Positions 1 through 9,600 of a DNA stretch of 41,094 nt are shown one piece after another. Below the pieces are notes generated by a model, which had not been told where the DNA came from, ran no database searches, and saw only the letters and a list, made by a program, of their open reading frames with translations. How positions within the stretch are numbered: the stretch's first letter is position 1; each line of letters begins with the position of its first letter. The stretch covers positions 1 to 41,094 of the forward strand of contig JAUXAN010000021.1 of assembly GCA_030619885.1 (NCBI GenBank), read 5' to 3'. Made by a program: the position numbers and the translations under genes. The DNA is from a bacterium. GTDB taxonomy: Bacteria > Hydrothermota > DG-26 > JAUXAN01.

Positions 1-666
1 AACGATATTGCCTCTCGTAAAGAAACAATTGCGAGGGCTAATAGGATACGGCGAAGTATCGAGACAGAGTTCATGATTCTTGGGGTGGATAGACTCGACT
101 ATACGAAAGGTATCATAGAAAGACTTTTAGCAATAGAGAGATTACTAATTCGTTTCTCAAATTTAAGGGGAAAATTCACTTTTGTTCAAATAGTTGCACC
201 ATCGAGGACAAAAGTAGGGGAATATCGTGAGTTGAAGCGAAAAATAGATGAGACGGTAGGAAGGATAAATGGGAGATTCACACAGATGGGGTTGGTACCA
301 ATCAGATACTTTTATCGTTCCTTCCCATTTGAACAATTGATTCCATACTATCGGGCAGCAGATGTAGCACTCATAACGCCTCTTCGGGATGGAATGAATT
401 TCGTTGCCAAGGAATATGTTGCAGCAAGGACCGAAGAAGATGGTATACTCATACTGAGTGAATTTGCTGGAGTTGCTGCAGAACTGAAGGAATCTCTGTT
501 AGTTAACCCATTCAATATAGACGCCGTTTGTGACAAAATTAGAGATGCATTGGAAATGTCAGAGATTGAAAAAAATCGGCGTATGAAAGCGCTAAGAAAC
601 AGAGTAAAAAAGAACAGTATCCATAAATGGCTCCAGAATATTTTAACTTGTGAAGGCTTGAAATGA
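1..666 (+). CDS. otsA: Trehalose-6-phosphate synthase, C-terminal part (5' end outside window)
   Basis: Makes trehalose 6-phosphate from a nucleotide-activated glucose and glucose 6-phosphate in the cytoplasm (GT20 family). The reading frame is open from base 1, so the gene begins upstream; the first in-window ATG at 73 lies inside the conserved core and is not the start. Visible family motifs are DRLDYTKGI near base 88, then the sugar-nucleotide region DGMNFVAKEYVAAR and GILILSEFAGVAAEL. About 220 C-terminal residues are present. The stop overlaps the otsB start by 4 bases (ATGA), so the two are translationally coupled. Family is certain from the motifs; nucleotide donor specificity cannot be read here. 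Confidence 0.95.
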   Translation, partial: NDIASRKETIARANRIRRSIETEFMILGVDRLDYTKGIIERLLAIERLLIRFSNLRGKFTFVQIVAPSRTKVGEYRELKRKIDETVGRINGRFTQMGLVPIRYFYRSFPFEQLIPYYRAADVALITPLRDGMNFVAKEYVAARTEEDGILILSEFAGVAAELKESLLVNPFNIDAVCDKIRDALEMSEIEKNRRMKALRNRVKKNSIHKWLQNILTCEGLK

Positions 667-1466
667 AACCGAAATACCTTTTCGATAATTTAGATACATT
701 GACTCCTACCCTTAAGGGGGCTTTTAGTTTCTTTATCTTTTTAGACTATGACGGCACATTGGTTCCTATAGCACCTTCCCCAAAGGAAGCATTGCCAAAA
801 CGAAAGGTATTTAATACCTTACATAAACTCACTTCCTGTCCTCATATAAAGGCTTCCATAGTTAGTGGAAGAAAAGTAGAGGATTTAAAGAAAATACTAC
901 CTCTAAAAAATGTGTTCTATGTAGGAGTTCATGGTTTAGAGGTAACTCCACAGGAGGATCATACAGTCAAGATTTACGACACTAAAGGATTAAAAAAGAT
1001 TATCCAACGATTGAAAAAGAAGACCGATGCTATGATAGAAGGAAACAAAGGTTTTCTTGTAGAAGACAAAGAGTATGCGCTCGCTCTCCATTTCCGTTTA
1101 GTGGCTGATAAATTGGCATCAAAGGTAGTGAGTAAATTTATCGATTCAGCGTGGCGATATGTTAAATCAGGCATTCTTGATATATGTATCGGCAAGAAAG
1201 TTGTGGAGATTAGACCTGGTGGCGTAAGTAAGGGGGCGGCAGTGGAACTTCTCATCAACAAGTTTGGGAAGGAAAGTTTTCCTATCTACATTGGTGACGA
1301 CACGACGGATGAAGATGCATTTCGATTTTTATCTGAGAGTGGACTTACAATCCTTGTAACAGAAAAATTGAGAAAAACTTCCGCCAGATATTATCTTAAA
1401 AATGCCGACGAGGTATTGAGATTTTTAAATTTTTTATCAACCTTGAAAACCTGTGGAAGGAGATGA
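663..1466 (+). CDS. otsB: Trehalose-6-phosphate phosphatase
   Basis: Removes phosphate from trehalose 6-phosphate to give trehalose, the second step after OtsA. It is a 267-residue HAD-superfamily enzyme. The nucleophile motif DYDGTL has Asp28 and Asp30, the second HAD motif is in IVSGRKVEDL, and the acidic metal site is GDDTTDEDAF near residues 212-221. Length is normal for the family. The start overlaps the otsA stop (ATGA). treT follows after 7 bases, so all three trehalose genes probably form one transcript. Confidence 0.95.
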   Translation: MKPKYLFDNLDTLTPTLKGAFSFFIFLDYDGTLVPIAPSPKEALPKRKVFNTLHKLTSCPHIKASIVSGRKVEDLKKILPLKNVFYVGVHGLEVTPQEDHTVKIYDTKGLKKIIQRLKKKTDAMIEGNKGFLVEDKEYALALHFRLVADKLASKVVSKFIDSAWRYVKSGILDICIGKKVVEIRPGGVSKGAAVELLINKFGKESFPIYIGDDTTDEDAFRFLSESGLTILVTEKLRKTSARYYLKNADEVLRFLNFLSTLKTCGRR

Positions 1467-1473
1467 TTGAAAA

Positions 1474-2676
1474 ATGGCAAGTTTAGATGATTATAGAAAA
1501 ATCGTCGGTGATGAGATAATTGGCAAGATATTTAAGGCAGCAACACCACTTTTAGGAAAACGCGTCATTCATTTAAATTCTACATATCAAGGAGGTGGCG
1601 TTGCAGAGATATTGACAAGTCTGATTCCATTGATGAACGATGTCGGCATAGATGTCGACTGGAAGATACTGCATGGGACTTTAGATTTTTTCACAATAAC
1701 TAAAAAATTTCATAATGCACTACAGGGAGAAAAACTGAATCTTTCTGAAATTAAGAAAAGAGTTTATATGGAATGTAACGAGAGGTTCTCAGTTTACACG
1801 CATATAGACCATGATTGTGTGATTGTTCACGACCCACAACCTTTACCTCTTGTGAAATTTTTTAGAAAGAAGCAACCATGGATATGGAGATGTCATGTAG
1901 ACATGTCGAATCCAAATCCAGAATTATGGGCATATCTTAAGCTATTCATATTAAGATACAATGAAGTCATCCTTTCAAATGAGAACTATTTCAAACAAGA
2001 ATTACCGGTACCGCAAAGTTGCATCTATCCTTCGTTAGACCCCTTGACTCCCAAGAATAAGGAAATCTCTGACAAATTGATATCGAAAACTCTTTCAAAA
2101 TTTAAAATACCAACAGATAAACCCATCATTTCGCAAATATCAAGATTTGATAAATGGAAGGGCACAGAAAGTGTTATAGAAGTTTATGAACTTGTAAAAC
2201 GGAAGGTAGATTGTAGATTAGTCCTTTTGGGTTCGATGGCAACTGATGACCCAGAAGGTCCTATGCTGTACGAAAAGTTAACGAGAAGAGTAATGGATAA
2301 TAAAGACTTAATTTTGATAGCAGTTGAGAATCAGATATTGGTAAATGCATTGCAGAGGGTCTCTTCTGTTATACTTCAGAAGTCTTTAAAAGAAGGCTTT
2401 GGGTTGACGGTATCTGAATCACTATGGAAAGGAACTCCAGTGGTAGGTTCTTGCGTAGGGGGAATACCACTTCAAATAATAGATGGGAAAAACGGATACC
2501 TTGTTGACCCGAAGAACACCGAGGAGTGGGTAGACAGAGTTACGGAAATTTTAAGAAAGCCAAAATTGAGAAGTAAAATGGGAGATTTTGGGAGGGAGTG
2601 GGTTAAGAAAAATTTTCTTATAACAAGACAACTTTTAGATTATATAAATCTACTACAGAGAGTGATAAACATTTAA
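1474..2676 (+). CDS. treT: Trehalose glycosyltransferring synthase (TreT-like, GT4)
   Basis: Likely joins NDP-glucose and glucose directly to trehalose (reversibly in characterised TreT enzymes), bypassing the phosphate intermediate. The 400-residue protein has the TreT-type N-terminus with NSTYQGGGVAEIL near residues 35-47 and KKFHNALQG near residues 77-85. It has the retaining GT-B motif EGFGLTVSESLWKGTPVVG, whose two glutamates are seven residues apart. An AAGGAG site lies about 12 bases before ATG 1474. It follows otsB closely, giving one locus two routes to the same sugar. The alternative is another GT4 trehalose or sucrose-type synthase; the N-terminal signature favours TreT. Confidence 0.85.
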   Translation: MASLDDYRKIVGDEIIGKIFKAATPLLGKRVIHLNSTYQGGGVAEILTSLIPLMNDVGIDVDWKILHGTLDFFTITKKFHNALQGEKLNLSEIKKRVYMECNERFSVYTHIDHDCVIVHDPQPLPLVKFFRKKQPWIWRCHVDMSNPNPELWAYLKLFILRYNEVILSNENYFKQELPVPQSCIYPSLDPLTPKNKEISDKLISKTLSKFKIPTDKPIISQISRFDKWKGTESVIEVYELVKRKVDCRLVLLGSMATDDPEGPMLYEKLTRRVMDNKDLILIAVENQILVNALQRVSSVILQKSLKEGFGLTVSESLWKGTPVVGSCVGGIPLQIIDGKNGYLVDPKNTEEWVDRVTEILRKPKLRSKMGDFGREWVKKNFLITRQLLDYINLLQRVINI

Positions 2677-2689
2677 CATAACCCAACTT

Positions 2690-2770
2690 TTTCCTGTGCC
2701 TTAATCTGAAATCTGCGTAATCCGTCCATACGGATCCAGAGATGCAATCAGTGGCTCTTTTTTCTTGACT
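2690..2770. repeat. Dispersed intergenic repeat ending in a -35 box
   Basis: Contains imperfect units of the AATCTGCG / AATCCGTG type and ends with GTGGCTCTTTTTTCTTGAC at 2751-2769. The same 19 bases occur at 10833-10851, where the upstream part (TCTGTGTTAATCTGTGCAATCCGTGG) is also alike. The copy here has about 25 extra bases between AATCCGT and GTGGCTC. Confidence 0.7.
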
Positions 2771-2792
2771 TTGATGAGAAGGTTTTTAAACT
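2765..2792 (+). promoter_or_regulatory. Putative promoter giving a leaderless mRNA
   Basis: TTGACT at 2765-2770, a 16-base spacer, then TAAACT at 2787-2792. The next gene's ATG is at 2799, where transcription would be expected to start, and there is no Shine-Dalgarno sequence just before it. The -35 box is the last part of the dispersed repeat. Confidence 0.5.
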
Positions 2793-2798
2793 TGTCTC

Positions 2799-3089
2799 AT
2801 GCAGTTTACATGCGATAGGTGTGGGAAAGTTATAAAAGGGCAGAGATATATTGTGAAAATTCATATCTTCGCAGATTTTGATGGCACCATAGATGTGGAT
2901 GAAAATATAGATATAGATGAGATAATCAGAAAAACCGATGGTATACCCTCTTCTATATTAGAGGAAGAGATACATAAAGAGTTTACTTTTTCTCTATGCC
3001 AAAGGTGCAAAGAGATTTTTTCCGCCAATCCGCTGAATAAAATTTTAGAGAATATGGATGTACCTGATAAGATACCACCTACAGAATAG
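2799..3089 (+). CDS. Small CxxC...CxxC protein, function unknown
   Basis: A 96-residue acidic protein. An N-terminal CDRCGK (Cys5, Cys8) and a C-terminal CQRC near residues 67-70 could bind one zinc ion as a split zinc ribbon. The middle is rich in Asp and Ile. I do not recognise a named family. It ends two bases before dnaE, so the two are very probably co-transcribed, which hints at no more than a housekeeping role. Start 2799 is chosen because it directly precedes the CxxC pair and fits a leaderless promoter. Confidence 0.75.
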   Translation: MQFTCDRCGKVIKGQRYIVKIHIFADFDGTIDVDENIDIDEIIRKTDGIPSSILEEEIHKEFTFSLCQRCKEIFSANPLNKILENMDVPDKIPPTE

Positions 3090-3091
3090 TT

Positions 3092-6000
3092 ATGAAATTT
3101 GCAGATTTCGTCCATTTACATGTCCACACGGACTATAGTCTTTTAGACGGAGCCTGTAAAATAGATGACCTCCTCAAAACAGCACATTTTTACAAGTACC
3201 CTGCCCTCTCTATTACAGACCACGGCAATATGTTTGGCGTAATAGAGTTCTACAAGAAGGCTATAAAAAAAGGCATAAAACCCATTATAGGGACAGAAGT
3301 CTATGTTGCAGTCGGAAATAGGAAGGACAGAAAATTATCCAAGACAGTTCCAGAAGCCTCTTTCCATCTTACCCTGCTGGCTACAAATGAGGATGGGTAT
3401 AGGAATTTGATTAAACTCTCAACACTCGGTTATCTCGAAGGGTTTTACTACAAACCCCGAGTTGATAAAGAACTCCTATCCCAGTTTAAAAACGGCATCA
3501 TTGCCCTATCAGGATGTTTGAAAGGTGAGGTCCCTTATTATATTCTGCAAAACAGGGAAGAAGATGCATACAAAGCATGCAGCGAATATATAGATATTTT
3601 TGGAGAGGAAAATTTTTATCTGGAAGTGATGAATCATCTTAGCGAAGAGAATCTGATTGTCAATTCAAAACTTGTAGACTTTTCCCACAAATTCAACCTC
3701 AAGTTAGTCGCTACCAATGACTGCCATTATATCAAAAAAGATGATGCAAGAGCACACGACATCCTTCTATGTTTACAGACTGGGAAAGAACTCGAAGATA
3801 AGAATAGACTCCGGTTTAAAACAGAAGAGGTATACTTCAAATCTCCTGAGGAGATGCGAGCTCTGTTTACAGAGTTACCAGATGCACTTAAAACAACACT
3901 CGATATTGCAGAGAGATGTAATCTCCTCTTAGATATACCTGCACAGAAGGTCTATCTTCCTCAACCTACAATTCCAGAGGGCTTTAAGTCTACCTTCGCC
4001 TATCTATCCCATTTGGTAAGAAAAGGGATTGAGAAAAAATTCACTTATATATCTCCGGAACTTGAGGAACGACTTCATAACGAACTCGAAACCATCGATA
4101 AGATGGGATACTCTGGATACTTTCTTATAGTCAAAGAAATTGTTGATGAGGCGAGAAGAAGAGACATCGCAGTAGGACCAGGAAGAGGTTCTGCTGTAGG
4201 GAGTCTTGTACTCTATGCTCTCGACATTACAGAAGTCAATCCATTGCAATATGGTCTGATATTTGAAAGATTCATGAATCTTGAACGGAGGGGTATGCCT
4301 GACATAGATATAGACTTCTCGGATGAAAGAAGAGATCAGATCATTAAATATGTTATTGATAAGTACGGGGAAGAGAGTGTGACCCAGATCATTACTTTTG
4401 GAACTATGGCAGCCCGTGCAGCAGTGAGGGATGTGGGGAGAGTACTGAAGATAAAGTATGCAGAGGTAGATCGACTTGCAAAACTGATCCCATTCGGTTA
4501 TACTATAGCAAGGGCTATCAAAGAAGTTGAGGAGTTGAAGAGACTAATTCAGAGCAAGGAGGAATATAAAGAGTTGTTCAAGATCGCCCAGAGTTTGGAG
4601 GGGTTGGCAAGACATGCAAGCACTCATGCGGCAGGAATAGTAATCGCTCCAGGGAAATTGACTACCTATGTTCCCCTTTACAAAAGTGGCAAAACAGTTG
4701 CATCCCAGTATGCTATGAAATCTCTCGAAGACATTGGACTTTTAAAAATGGATTTTTTAGGTCTGCGAACATTAACAGTATTACATTCTACATTGAAAAT
4801 GCTTAAAAAGAGGGGAATAGAAATTGGGGATATATCCTTAAATGACAAGGATACTTACGATCTTCTAAAAAGCGGTGAGACTGTAGGCATCTTCCAGCTT
4901 GAAAGTTCAGGGATGAGGGAAATATTGAGGAACCTTGCACCCCAATCTTTTGAAGACATTATCGCTGTACTATCTCTATATAGACCCGGTCCGTTGGGTG
5001 GGGTGGATAAAGATGAGTTCATTCATCGCCGTCATCGCAAAAGGGAGGTTAAATATCTGCACCCTGCATTAGAATCCATACTGAAAGAGACTTACGGTAT
5101 AATACTCTATCAGGAACAGGTTATGGAGATAGCGAAGCAACTTGCAGGATTTTCTCTTGGAGAGGCTGACATTCTTCGCAGGGCGATGGGTAAAAAGGAA
5201 CTCGCCGTTATGGACGAGAAGCGTAAACGTTTTCTTTCAGGAGCAAAAGAAAAAGGGATAGACGAAGATTCTGCGAATAAGATATTCAATCTTATGGTAC
5301 CCTTCGCAGGTTATGGCTTCAATAAATCACATTCAACAGGATACGCCTTGCTCTCCTATCGGACAGCCTATCTCAAGACACACTATCCTTTGGAATTTAT
5401 GTCCTGTAACCTAACGAGCGAACTGACGAATTTTAAACGCATTAATATCCTTATAAATGAAACAAGGAGGATGGGTATAAAAATATCCCCTCCCTCCATA
5501 AATGAGAGCGACTACGAATTCAAACCATCAAACGGTGGGATAAATTTTGGAGTCGGTGCTATAAAAAATGTTGGCAAAGGAGCAATAGATTCCATAATAC
5601 AGGAAAGAAAGAATGGAAATTTTAAAACCTTTTTGGATTTTCTGAAAAGAATTGACAAAAGAGCGGTCAACAAACGTGTTATCGAGAGTCTAATAAAGGC
5701 AGGATGTTTCGACTCGATGGATACAAACAGAGCAAAAATTTTGACATCACTTCCACTCTCATTTGGTAAAGTTTCAAAAGTAAATAGGTCTCAGACATCC
5801 TTCTTTGAATCTGGTCCTTTCCTTGAACTCGATTTGCCACCTATTGAAGAATGGACTATTGGTGAGAAACTTGCGAAGGAAAGAGAGGCATTGGGTTTTT
5901 ACTTCTCAGGTCATCCATTAGAAAAGTATGCGGACGAATTGGATGCTTTCACAAATTGCACATCGACTCAGGTTGAAGGGTTATTAGATGGCGAATTTCC

Positions 6001-6499
6001 GATAATTGGAGGAATGATTATCAGGGTGAAAAAGAAGAAGGACGTCCGCCAGAAAGATATGGCATTTTTTACACTTGAAGATTTCGATGGTGAAGTAGAG
6101 GTAACCACCTTTGCCGAAGTGTATGCGAAGAGTGAGGGATTGATAAAAGAAGATAATATGGTGATCGTTAAGGGGAAAAAATCAGACAGAGGTGACAAAT
6201 CAAGTCTTATTGCCTTAAAAGTATTGCCTATAGAGGGTATGAGAAAAAAATATGTAGGTCGGATTGAAATCAGCCTTCCAATAGTAGGACTCGAAGAGAA
6301 CAGATTGAAAAGTATGAAATACATTCTTCTGGACCATCCGGGTAAGAATCGGGTCTATCTCAATCTTTTAGGTGAAAAGGGGCAGAGGTTGAGGATAGTA
6401 TCCAAATCCATACTCGTCTCTTCTTCCCCAGAACTTTTATCTAAATTAAGAAATCTACTCGGGAAAGAGGCGGTAGAATTAGGAGGGAGAAGTATATAG
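3092..6499 (+). CDS. dnaE: DNA polymerase III subunit alpha
   Basis: The replicative polymerase, 1135 residues, full length for the DnaE1 type. In order: an N-terminal PHP domain starting HLHVHTDYSLLDG (residues about 8-20); the polymerase core with GPGRGSAVGSLV and the catalytic aspartates in PDIDIDFSDERRD near residue 402; the fingers and tau-binding region (YQEQVMEIA, FAGYGFNKSHS); and an OB-fold near residues 965-1030 (FTLEDFDGEVEVTTF). There is no clear SD; the start lies two bases after the previous stop, so translational coupling is likely. Confidence 0.97.
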   Translation: MKFADFVHLHVHTDYSLLDGACKIDDLLKTAHFYKYPALSITDHGNMFGVIEFYKKAIKKGIKPIIGTEVYVAVGNRKDRKLSKTVPEASFHLTLLATNEDGYRNLIKLSTLGYLEGFYYKPRVDKELLSQFKNGIIALSGCLKGEVPYYILQNREEDAYKACSEYIDIFGEENFYLEVMNHLSEENLIVNSKLVDFSHKFNLKLVATNDCHYIKKDDARAHDILLCLQTGKELEDKNRLRFKTEEVYFKSPEEMRALFTELPDALKTTLDIAERCNLLLDIPAQKVYLPQPTIPEGFKSTFAYLSHLVRKGIEKKFTYISPELEERLHNELETIDKMGYSGYFLIVKEIVDEARRRDIAVGPGRGSAVGSLVLYALDITEVNPLQYGLIFERFMNLERRGMPDIDIDFSDERRDQIIKYVIDKYGEESVTQIITFGTMAARAAVRDVGRVLKIKYAEVDRLAKLIPFGYTIARAIKEVEELKRLIQSKEEYKELFKIAQSLEGLARHASTHAAGIVIAPGKLTTYVPLYKSGKTVASQYAMKSLEDIGLLKMDFLGLRTLTVLHSTLKMLKKRGIEIGDISLNDKDTYDLLKSGETVGIFQLESSGMREILRNLAPQSFEDIIAVLSLYRPGPLGGVDKDEFIHRRHRKREVKYLHPALESILKETYGIILYQEQVMEIAKQLAGFSLGEADILRRAMGKKELAVMDEKRKRFLSGAKEKGIDEDSANKIFNLMVPFAGYGFNKSHSTGYALLSYRTAYLKTHYPLEFMSCNLTSELTNFKRINILINETRRMGIKISPPSINESDYEFKPSNGGINFGVGAIKNVGKGAIDSIIQERKNGNFKTFLDFLKRIDKRAVNKRVIESLIKAGCFDSMDTNRAKILTSLPLSFGKVSKVNRSQTSFFESGPFLELDLPPIEEWTIGEKLAKEREALGFYFSGHPLEKYADELDAFTNCTSTQVEGLLDGEFPIIGGMIIRVKKKKDVRQKDMAFFTLEDFDGEVEVTTFAEVYAKSEGLIKEDNMVIVKGKKSDRGDKSSLIALKVLPIEGMRKKYVGRIEISLPIVGLEENRLKSMKYILLDHPGKNRVYLNLLGEKGQRLRIVSKSILVSSSPELLSKLRNLLGKEAVELGGRSI

Positions 6500-6510
6500 A
6501 AAAACTGAAG

Positions 6511-6552
6511 TATATCAGAGTACCAGAATATCAGAGTATCAGAAGATCAGGC
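6511..6552. repeat. Short tandem repeat between dnaE and the C25 protease gene
   Basis: TATCAGAGTA occurs at 6513-6522 and 6529-6538 with a 16-base period, followed by a degenerate third unit TATCAGAAGA at 6537-6546. No coding role is seen. Confidence 0.6.
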
Positions 6553-6638
6553 AGACGGTATGCAGCGACGAAGGTCTGTAATTTGTTCACAAGATTTTGT
6601 ATAATTCTATAATTGAAAAAACCATTAAGGAGGTAAAA

Positions 6639-9600
6639 ATGAGAAGAGAATTATTTTTTCTGTCTACCTTATTCTTTCTCGTTTTTTCCATCTCTGCAGG
6701 GGAGATAGAAAAGACCGTCAGTTTCTCAAAAGTTGACCTTCACTTCAGTGAAGAGAAAGGATACGATGTTGTGAAACTCAAAGGATGTATGTACACGCAC
6801 GAAGTGGGTGCACCATTGTTACCCTGCAAAGGAATATCGGTTCTTATTCCACCAGGCGCAGAGGTTGTTTTAGTAGAGGCAATAGATTACAATAGAGAAG
6901 AGATCCCGGGTGAGTATAATATTTACCCTACACAGCCACCGCAACCTATATCTTATAAGGTGGAGAGCAAGTTTGTGCCACCTGACCCAAAAATTTATCA
7001 GTCTAACAGTGAATATCCTGGTAAACTTGTCGAGATTGCAAATACCGGTGCAATTGGTGGATACAGGATTGCAAATATTTTAGTGTATCCTATACGGTAC
7101 ATTCCGGGCGAAAAAAGGCTCGTCCTATATACAAATATACGATTTAAGATAGTCTACAAAGAAGGGATATCAATATATGCTCCAAGAGTCAAAAAAGTCC
7201 TTACAGAAGAACGGGTTAGTAGACTTGTCATTAATCCTGAGGATATAAATATATTTGCACCCATTGAAACTAACGGAGGTTTCTCACCTTTATTATCGCC
7301 CGACACAATTGACTATGTAACTATTACCTCAAGTGAGTTTGATACAGTATTCCAGAGACTGGTGAATTGGAAGACGAAAAAAGGTGTACCATCTAAAGTT
7401 GTCATACTTGATTCTATATATGCAGATTATACAGGTGTTGATAACCCCGAAAGGATTCGCAATTTTATAAAGGACGCAAATTTAACATGGGGGACAATAT
7501 ATTTCCTTCTTGCAGGGCAGTGCGATTTCGAGAATGGTCAAGAGGTAGTGCCGAGGCGAGATGTTTACTACATTCTTAAAGACGGGAACCAAAATGACAC
7601 TATTCCGAGTGATTTATACTATTCAGATTTAGATGGCGACTGGAATGCTGATGGTGACAATGTCTGGGGCGAATCTACCGATAGTGTAGATTTATACTCT
7701 GATGTATTTGTAGGGCGTGCACCATGTTATACACTCTTACAGGCGCAGACATTTGTGAATAAGGTATTAACTTACGAGAAAAATCCCGATGTGAATTATC
7801 AAAAGAAATTGTTTTTGCCAGCTGGTATACTCTGGTCTGATTATCAGGGTGATACTATAACCCAGAATTTAATTGCGGATATGGCACCGGGCGATTGGCA
7901 AAAAGCAAAACTATACGAAAGGCTTGGAAATCTCACTCGTGAAGCGGCGGTTTGTTCGATGAATGTCGGGTTCGCACTCGGTCACTTTGTAGGTCATGGT
8001 AATGAATATGGTATCTATTATGGTCCAGGAGCGTATTTGAATTCTACCGATGCAGATACTCTATCGAACATGCCAAAGATTGGTATTTACAACTCAATTG
8101 GTTGTATGTTAGGTGCACTTGATTATGTTTCCGGTGGTGACTGCTTTGCAGAAAGGTTAGTGAATAATCCAGATGGTGGTGTGCTTGCGTCGATAATGAA
8201 TACAAGGTATGGATGGGGTATGCCCCCGAATATGGGACCGTCAGATTTTATTGACGCCTGTTTTTTTCACGAGATTTTCAGAGAAGATAATTACAAACTG
8301 GGTATGGTACACGCTTACGCGAAAGATGGTGCAATCCCTTATGTTACCTGGTCATCGGTATGGGCGTGGTGCATATATGAGCTTAATTTATGGGGCGATC
8401 CGGAACTGCCAATATGGACAGATATGCCTGATACATTTGAGGTAGTACACGATGACTCTGTACCGATTGGTGCGACATCATTCAGTATAAATGTGACCTC
8501 AGGGGGTGCACCTGTTGAAAATGCGTATGTGTGCCTGTACAAACCAAGCGAAGTCTATTCGCGTGAATATACCGATGTGGGTGGTAATGCGGTAATCAGT
8601 ATGACAGCGCCAACTTCTATAGGAACATTATATGTAACAGTTACAAAACACAATTATATTCCAAAGGAGAGTTATGCCCTTGTAATATCGCCAAGCGGTC
8701 CGTATCTTGTCTATCAAAGCTACCTGATTGATGATGATATGCTTGATGCAAGTTGGGGTGATAATGACAGCCTTGTTGATGCGGGTGAGACTATTGAATT
8801 GCCTATATTTATCAAAAATGTTGGTGTGGATACAGCAAAAGGTGTGCAAGGTATATTGCACACAGCGGATACATTTGTCGTAATTATTGACTCCACAGAT
8901 TATTTTGGTGATGTATTACCCGATTCGGTAGTGAGTTGCACGAGTGCTTTTGTATTCCAGGTGGATATAAATTGTCCGAATAATCATAATATTCTGTTTA
9001 CTCTTGTGATGCAGGATACTTTTGATTCATTCTGGACGAATCATTTCATAGTACCAGTGCCTGCACCTACTCTAAAATTTGTAAGTTATACGCTGGATGA
9101 TGATAACATAGGGCAAAGCAATGGAAACAGCGATGGTTATGCCGGACCGGGTGAGACGATTGAGTTATCCATCAAACTCAAAAACCGAGGCGCTATTGAT
9201 GCAGATAGCGTTGTAGCAAAGTTATACACTTATGACACATACATTAATATAACTGATAGCATAAAAGAGTTTGGCGATATACCAAAAGATAGTATGCGAA
9301 GTTCACTATCTTCTTATGTATTTGAGGTTGATTCTGCCTGTCCAAAGGACCATATTGTGACATTTTATCTTGATATCTGGGATAGTGTTGCAGTCACGAA
9401 GGATTGGGTTGATTCATTTGACATAAAAATCTGGTATCCTGCGCAATTCATGCTCGTGGCAAAAGACCCAAGTTGTAAAGATTATTTCACCAGTACATTA
9501 GATAGTCTTGGTTATACTTATGATGTTTACGAATGGATGGCACTTCCAGAATGGGCAGATAAATTCAACCTGCCCGATAGTATCGGAGAAGTAACAGTTA

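Noticed and set aside
6597-6638. Upstream in-frame ATG of the C25 protease gene
   Set aside because: It has no SD and would bury the signal peptide; 6639 has AAGGAGGT and the signal peptide directly after.
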